Assembly (NCBI GenBank): GCA_913057725.1
Contig: CAJXOS010000040.1
Location: 1 to 45,462 of the forward strand
Length of the DNA stretch: 45,462 bases
Reading direction: 5' to 3'
Source: an uncultured Lewinella sp.
GTDB lineage: Bacteria > Bacteroidota > Bacteroidia > Chitinophagales > Saprospiraceae
The notes under the pieces were generated by a model, which made no database searches, was not told the DNA's origin, and was given only the letters and a program-made list of their open reading frames with translations. Positions 42,755 to 45,462 of this stretch are shown in pieces. Numbering within the stretch: the first letter of the stretch is position 1; each line of letters starts with the position of its first letter. The translations under genes were made by a program, and so were the position numbers.

Positions 42755-44098
42755 ATGTCGGCAAGTTTGCAGGATCAAGATACAGCAACCAAAGACTGGT
42801 TCAAGCAATTGTTCCAAACCTATCGACAAGGTTTGAACGGCCACAGCAATCATCCAATGGCGCAGTTTCGTCTGGCTGCCTATGAGCAGTTGGATGCTAC
42901 GGCTTTCCCTACCCGCCGCGATGAGGACTGGAAGTACTCTGGTGCTCCGATCGCACGGATGATGGATACGCAGTTCCATAATGTAGCAGCTTCAAACTTG
43001 AACGAAGAAGGATTGGCTCCTTTCCGTATTCCTGGATTGGAGGCAGCAACTTTCGTTTTTGTAAACGGCAATCTGCAGGAGCAGTGGACAGCATTCGATC
43101 AGTTGCCAGAAGGCGTTCAAGTCATTCCCGTTGCTACCGCAATGGAAGATGAGGAGAAGCGTGCCTGGATGGAGAGCCAGGTAGGTGAAGCTGGAGGTAC
43201 CGCTCAGAATACCTTCTTGCCATTGAATCGTGCCTTCGCACAAAATGGCTTTTATATAGAGGTTGCGGCTAACACCCAAGCTTCTTTCCCAATTCACTTC
43301 TTGCACTTGAGCACTGCTTCGGAGCATGCGCACAAGAGCCATCCACAGCTCTTTGTACGTAGCCGTAAAGGCAGTAACCTTTCTATCATTGAAAGCTATC
43401 AAGCTGCAGATGATGCGGGAACGTACTTTACCAACAGTGCCAACTGGATCAGCGTAGAGGGCAATGCTCACTTGCACCATTACCAGTTGCAATTGGAAGG
43501 CCTTAAAGCATTGCAGGTAAACAACACCTTGGTTCGCCAGGATCGCGATAGCGTATACAGTTCATATCGCCTGGATTTGGGTGGTAAAGTGGTACGTAAC
43601 AACCTGAGCACTACCTTGCTTAACTCTAATACGGAGACGAATTACTACGGTGTATACTTCGGTAATAAGCAGCAGCATATCGATAACCAAACCTTTATCG
43701 ATCACGCGGTGCCACACTGCCAGAGTAATGAGCTGTACAAAGGAATCCTCTCTGACTACGCTCGTGGCGTATTCAATGGTAAGGTAATGGTTCGCCAGGA
43801 TGCACAAAAGACCAATGCCTTCCAGCAAAACAGTAGTTTGGTGCTTTCGCCAAATGCTATCATGGATGCCAAGCCGCAGCTTGAAATTTATGCAGACGAC
43901 GTACGTTGTAGCCACGGTGCTACCATCGGTCAGCTGGATGAAAAGAGTGTGTTTTACCTGCGTAGCCGCGGTATTCCAGAAGCACAAGCTCGCCAATTGC
44001 TACAGCAAGCATTCATTGGCGAAGTGATTGAGGAAATGCCAAATGACGCTATTCGCGAGTGGGCCCAAGGTAAACTTGCGGAGAAGTTCAGCGCATAA
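42755..44098 (+). CDS. sufD: SufD, Fe-S cluster scaffold subunit
   Basis: A 447-residue partner of SufB. The C-terminal half has the SufBD core (YKGILSDYARGVFNGKVMVR, then NAIMDAKPQLEIYADDVRCS and HGATIGQLDEKSVFYLRSRG). The N-terminal part (FPTRRDEDWKYSGAPIARMM) is the normal SufD opening. Cys in DVRCSHG is the conserved cluster-site Cys, with His next to it. It forms the SufBC2D complex with its operon neighbours. Confidence 0.96.
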   Translation: MSASLQDQDTATKDWFKQLFQTYRQGLNGHSNHPMAQFRLAAYEQLDATAFPTRRDEDWKYSGAPIARMMDTQFHNVAASNLNEEGLAPFRIPGLEAATFVFVNGNLQEQWTAFDQLPEGVQVIPVATAMEDEEKRAWMESQVGEAGGTAQNTFLPLNRAFAQNGFYIEVAANTQASFPIHFLHLSTASEHAHKSHPQLFVRSRKGSNLSIIESYQAADDAGTYFTNSANWISVEGNAHLHHYQLQLEGLKALQVNNTLVRQDRDSVYSSYRLDLGGKVVRNNLSTTLLNSNTETNYYGVYFGNKQQHIDNQTFIDHAVPHCQSNELYKGILSDYARGVFNGKVMVRQDAQKTNAFQQNSSLVLSPNAIMDAKPQLEIYADDVRCSHGATIGQLDEKSVFYLRSRGIPEAQARQLLQQAFIGEVIEEMPNDAIREWAQGKLAEKFSA

Positions 44099-44118
44099 GA
44101 GAGATTAGAATAGTAGGG

Positions 44119-44133
44119 TGGGCTAGCAGCCCA
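44119..44133 (+). repeat. intercistronic stem-loop, sufD-sufS
   Basis: TGGGCT-AGC-AGCCCA forms a 6-bp stem with a 3-nt loop in the 63-nt spacer. It is the third hairpin, one for each gap of the operon. Confidence 0.45.
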
Positions 44134-44161
44134 ATTGATTAAGTAGAGCAACAATAACCTC

Positions 44162-45403
44162 ATGTCCAATTCCATCATTACATCAGCCTTCGATATCGAT
44201 ACCATCCGGGCGGATTTCCCGCTTTTAGGTGAACAGATGCGTGGTAAGCCTATTGTTTTTCTCGATAGTGCGGCTTCTAGCCAGAAACCACAGCAGGTGC
44301 TAGATGCATTGGACTACTACTATAAGCATCAAAATGCTAATGTACACCGTGGTGTGTATGAGCTTAGCCAACAGGCTACTGATGCTTATGAACAGGGGCG
44401 TGAAAGCGCTCGCCGTTTTCTTAATGCTGCAAGTACCGAAGAAATCATCCTGGTGAAGGGTACTACCGATGGTATCAACCTGGTAGCTTCTTCCTTTGGA
44501 CGAAAGTATTTACGCGAAGGCGATGAAGTGGTGATCTCAGCAATGGAACATCACTCTAATATTGTGCCTTGGCAGCTGGCTTGCGAGCAAAGTGGCGCGA
44601 CCTTGAAGGTTATTCCAGTTAATGATAAGGGAGAGCTCCTCATGGATGAATATGAGAAGCTTCTTACTGATCGTACCAAGATTGTAGCACTTGTACATGT
44701 GTCTAATGCTTTGGGTACTATCAATCCGGTAGAGGAAGTGATAGCTAAGGCGCACGAAAGAGGCATTCCGGTATTACTGGACGGCGCACAGGCTACCCCT
44801 CACATGAAGGTGGATGTGCAGGCGCTGGATGTCGACTTCTATACCTTCTCTGGCCACAAGGTATTTGGCCCTACCGGAATAGGAATTCTCTATGGTAAGA
44901 AGAAGTGGTTGGAAGATCTGCCTCCTTACCAGGGTGGTGGTGAGATGATTGCGACTGTTACTTTCGAGAAAACGACTTACAACGAGCTGCCTCATAAATT
45001 TGAGGCGGGTACGCCTGATATTTCTGGTGCTGTAGGGCTGGGCGTTGCCCTGGACTATATCGAAAAGATTGGCCAGGACAATATCGCAGCTCACGAAAAT
45101 GCACTATTGCAATCAGCTACTGAGCAGCTGCTGGCTATCGATGGCCTGCGGATCATTGGTACTGCTGATAACAAAGCTAGCGTGATCAGCTTCCTGATTG
45201 ATGGCGCACACCCATATGATGTGGGAACCATCCTGGATAAGCTTGGTATAGCCGTTCGTACCGGACACCACTGTACACAGCCATTGATGGATCGTTTTGG
45301 TATCCCAGGTACCGTACGGGCATCCTTTGCGGCTTATAACAATGAAGACGATGTAGAGCAGCTCATAGCTGGCGTACAACGTGCAGCGCGGATGCTACTG
45401 TAG
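44162..45403 (+). CDS. sufS: SufS, cysteine desulfurase (group II)
   Basis: A 413-residue PLP enzyme that takes sulfur from cysteine, giving alanine and a persulfide on Cys371 (RTGHHCTQPLM). The PLP lysine is Lys233 in TFSGHKVFGPTG. The short loop around the active Cys is typical of group II (SufS) rather than IscS. It needs SufE (34421-34855) for full activity. It is the last gene of the operon; 59 bp remain to the window edge and no terminator is seen in them. Confidence 0.96.
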   Translation: MSNSIITSAFDIDTIRADFPLLGEQMRGKPIVFLDSAASSQKPQQVLDALDYYYKHQNANVHRGVYELSQQATDAYEQGRESARRFLNAASTEEIILVKGTTDGINLVASSFGRKYLREGDEVVISAMEHHSNIVPWQLACEQSGATLKVIPVNDKGELLMDEYEKLLTDRTKIVALVHVSNALGTINPVEEVIAKAHERGIPVLLDGAQATPHMKVDVQALDVDFYTFSGHKVFGPTGIGILYGKKKWLEDLPPYQGGGEMIATVTFEKTTYNELPHKFEAGTPDISGAVGLGVALDYIEKIGQDNIAAHENALLQSATEQLLAIDGLRIIGTADNKASVISFLIDGAHPYDVGTILDKLGIAVRTGHHCTQPLMDRFGIPGTVRASFAAYNNEDDVEQLIAGVQRAARMLL

Positions 45404-45462
45404 CAGATTCATACTAGTTCTCAGGTGTAAAACATGAGTCATCCCGAATTTTAGGGAAATGG

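Noticed and set aside
1..45462. CRISPR array, prophage or insertion sequence
   Set aside because: No regularly spaced identical repeats, transposase, integrase or phage structural genes were recognised on either strand.

Overview
The window looks like chromosomal DNA from a Bacteroidota bacterium, most likely of the Saprospiraceae (Lewinella-like). This rests on several things seen together: two complete secreted proteins with C-terminal type IX secretion (T9SS) sorting domains, a SusC/SusD outer-membrane pair, SprB-type surface repeats, a Bacteroidota-type three-subunit succinate dehydrogenase, and several promoters of the Bacteroidota form (TTG, about 20 bp, then TAnnTTTG). No phage, transposase, CRISPR array, tRNA or rRNA gene was recognised.

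Layout: 1-409 is the start of a secreted protein that runs off the left edge. 678-4061 is sdhCAB, with a promoter overlapped by a CRP-like dyad. 4077-8333 holds an unrecognised helical protein, a dockerin/cohesin-like T9SS protein and a three-repeat PepSY-like lipoprotein with aspartate linkers. 8426-10729 is a UvrD/PcrA helicase. 11330-17218 holds a LuxR-type regulator whose receiver domain has lost its phosphorylation residues, followed by a SusC/SusD transport pair and a strong terminator. 17268-18740 is a small, very regulator-dense stretch: a DUF3299-like CxxC protein, three Fur-family-like operators, a possible short RNA or 20-residue peptide gene ending in an intrinsic terminator, a 61-residue membrane protein behind competing leader hairpins, and an AT-rich inverted repeat. 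18741-23224 is a four-gene leftward operon: a membrane-anchored CHAT (caspase-like) protease, two exported proteins with related C-terminal ends, and a DUF6714 protein.

23498-28808 is a mixed accessory block (DCC thiol protein, TIGR02452 PARG-like macrodomain protein, small membrane protein, Tat-exported metallo-beta-lactamase-fold enzyme, class-C-like serine hydrolase, LytTR membrane regulator, VOC protein). 28809-29330 is non-coding and rich in hairpins. 29331-34046 is a 1571-residue SprB-repeat surface protein. 34117-35465 is an operon of a SAP/DUF6434 protein, SufE and a MIP18/SufT-like protein. 35591-39926 carries YceI, DUF2141, a fatty-acid-hydroxylase-like enzyme, a TetR-like regulator, a DMT exporter and a short-chain dehydrogenase. 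40316-45403 is sufBCDS.

The best understood functional link is iron-sulfur cluster assembly: SufBCDS at the right end and SufE plus the SufT-like protein about 6 kb away would work together, and SdhB at the left end is a client. The suf promoter is overlapped by a DtxR/Fur-like palindrome, and the 18-kb region has Fur-like dyads, so metal-responsive control recurs. The two most novel-looking parts are the CHAT protease operon and the 18.0-18.7 kb regulatory cluster.
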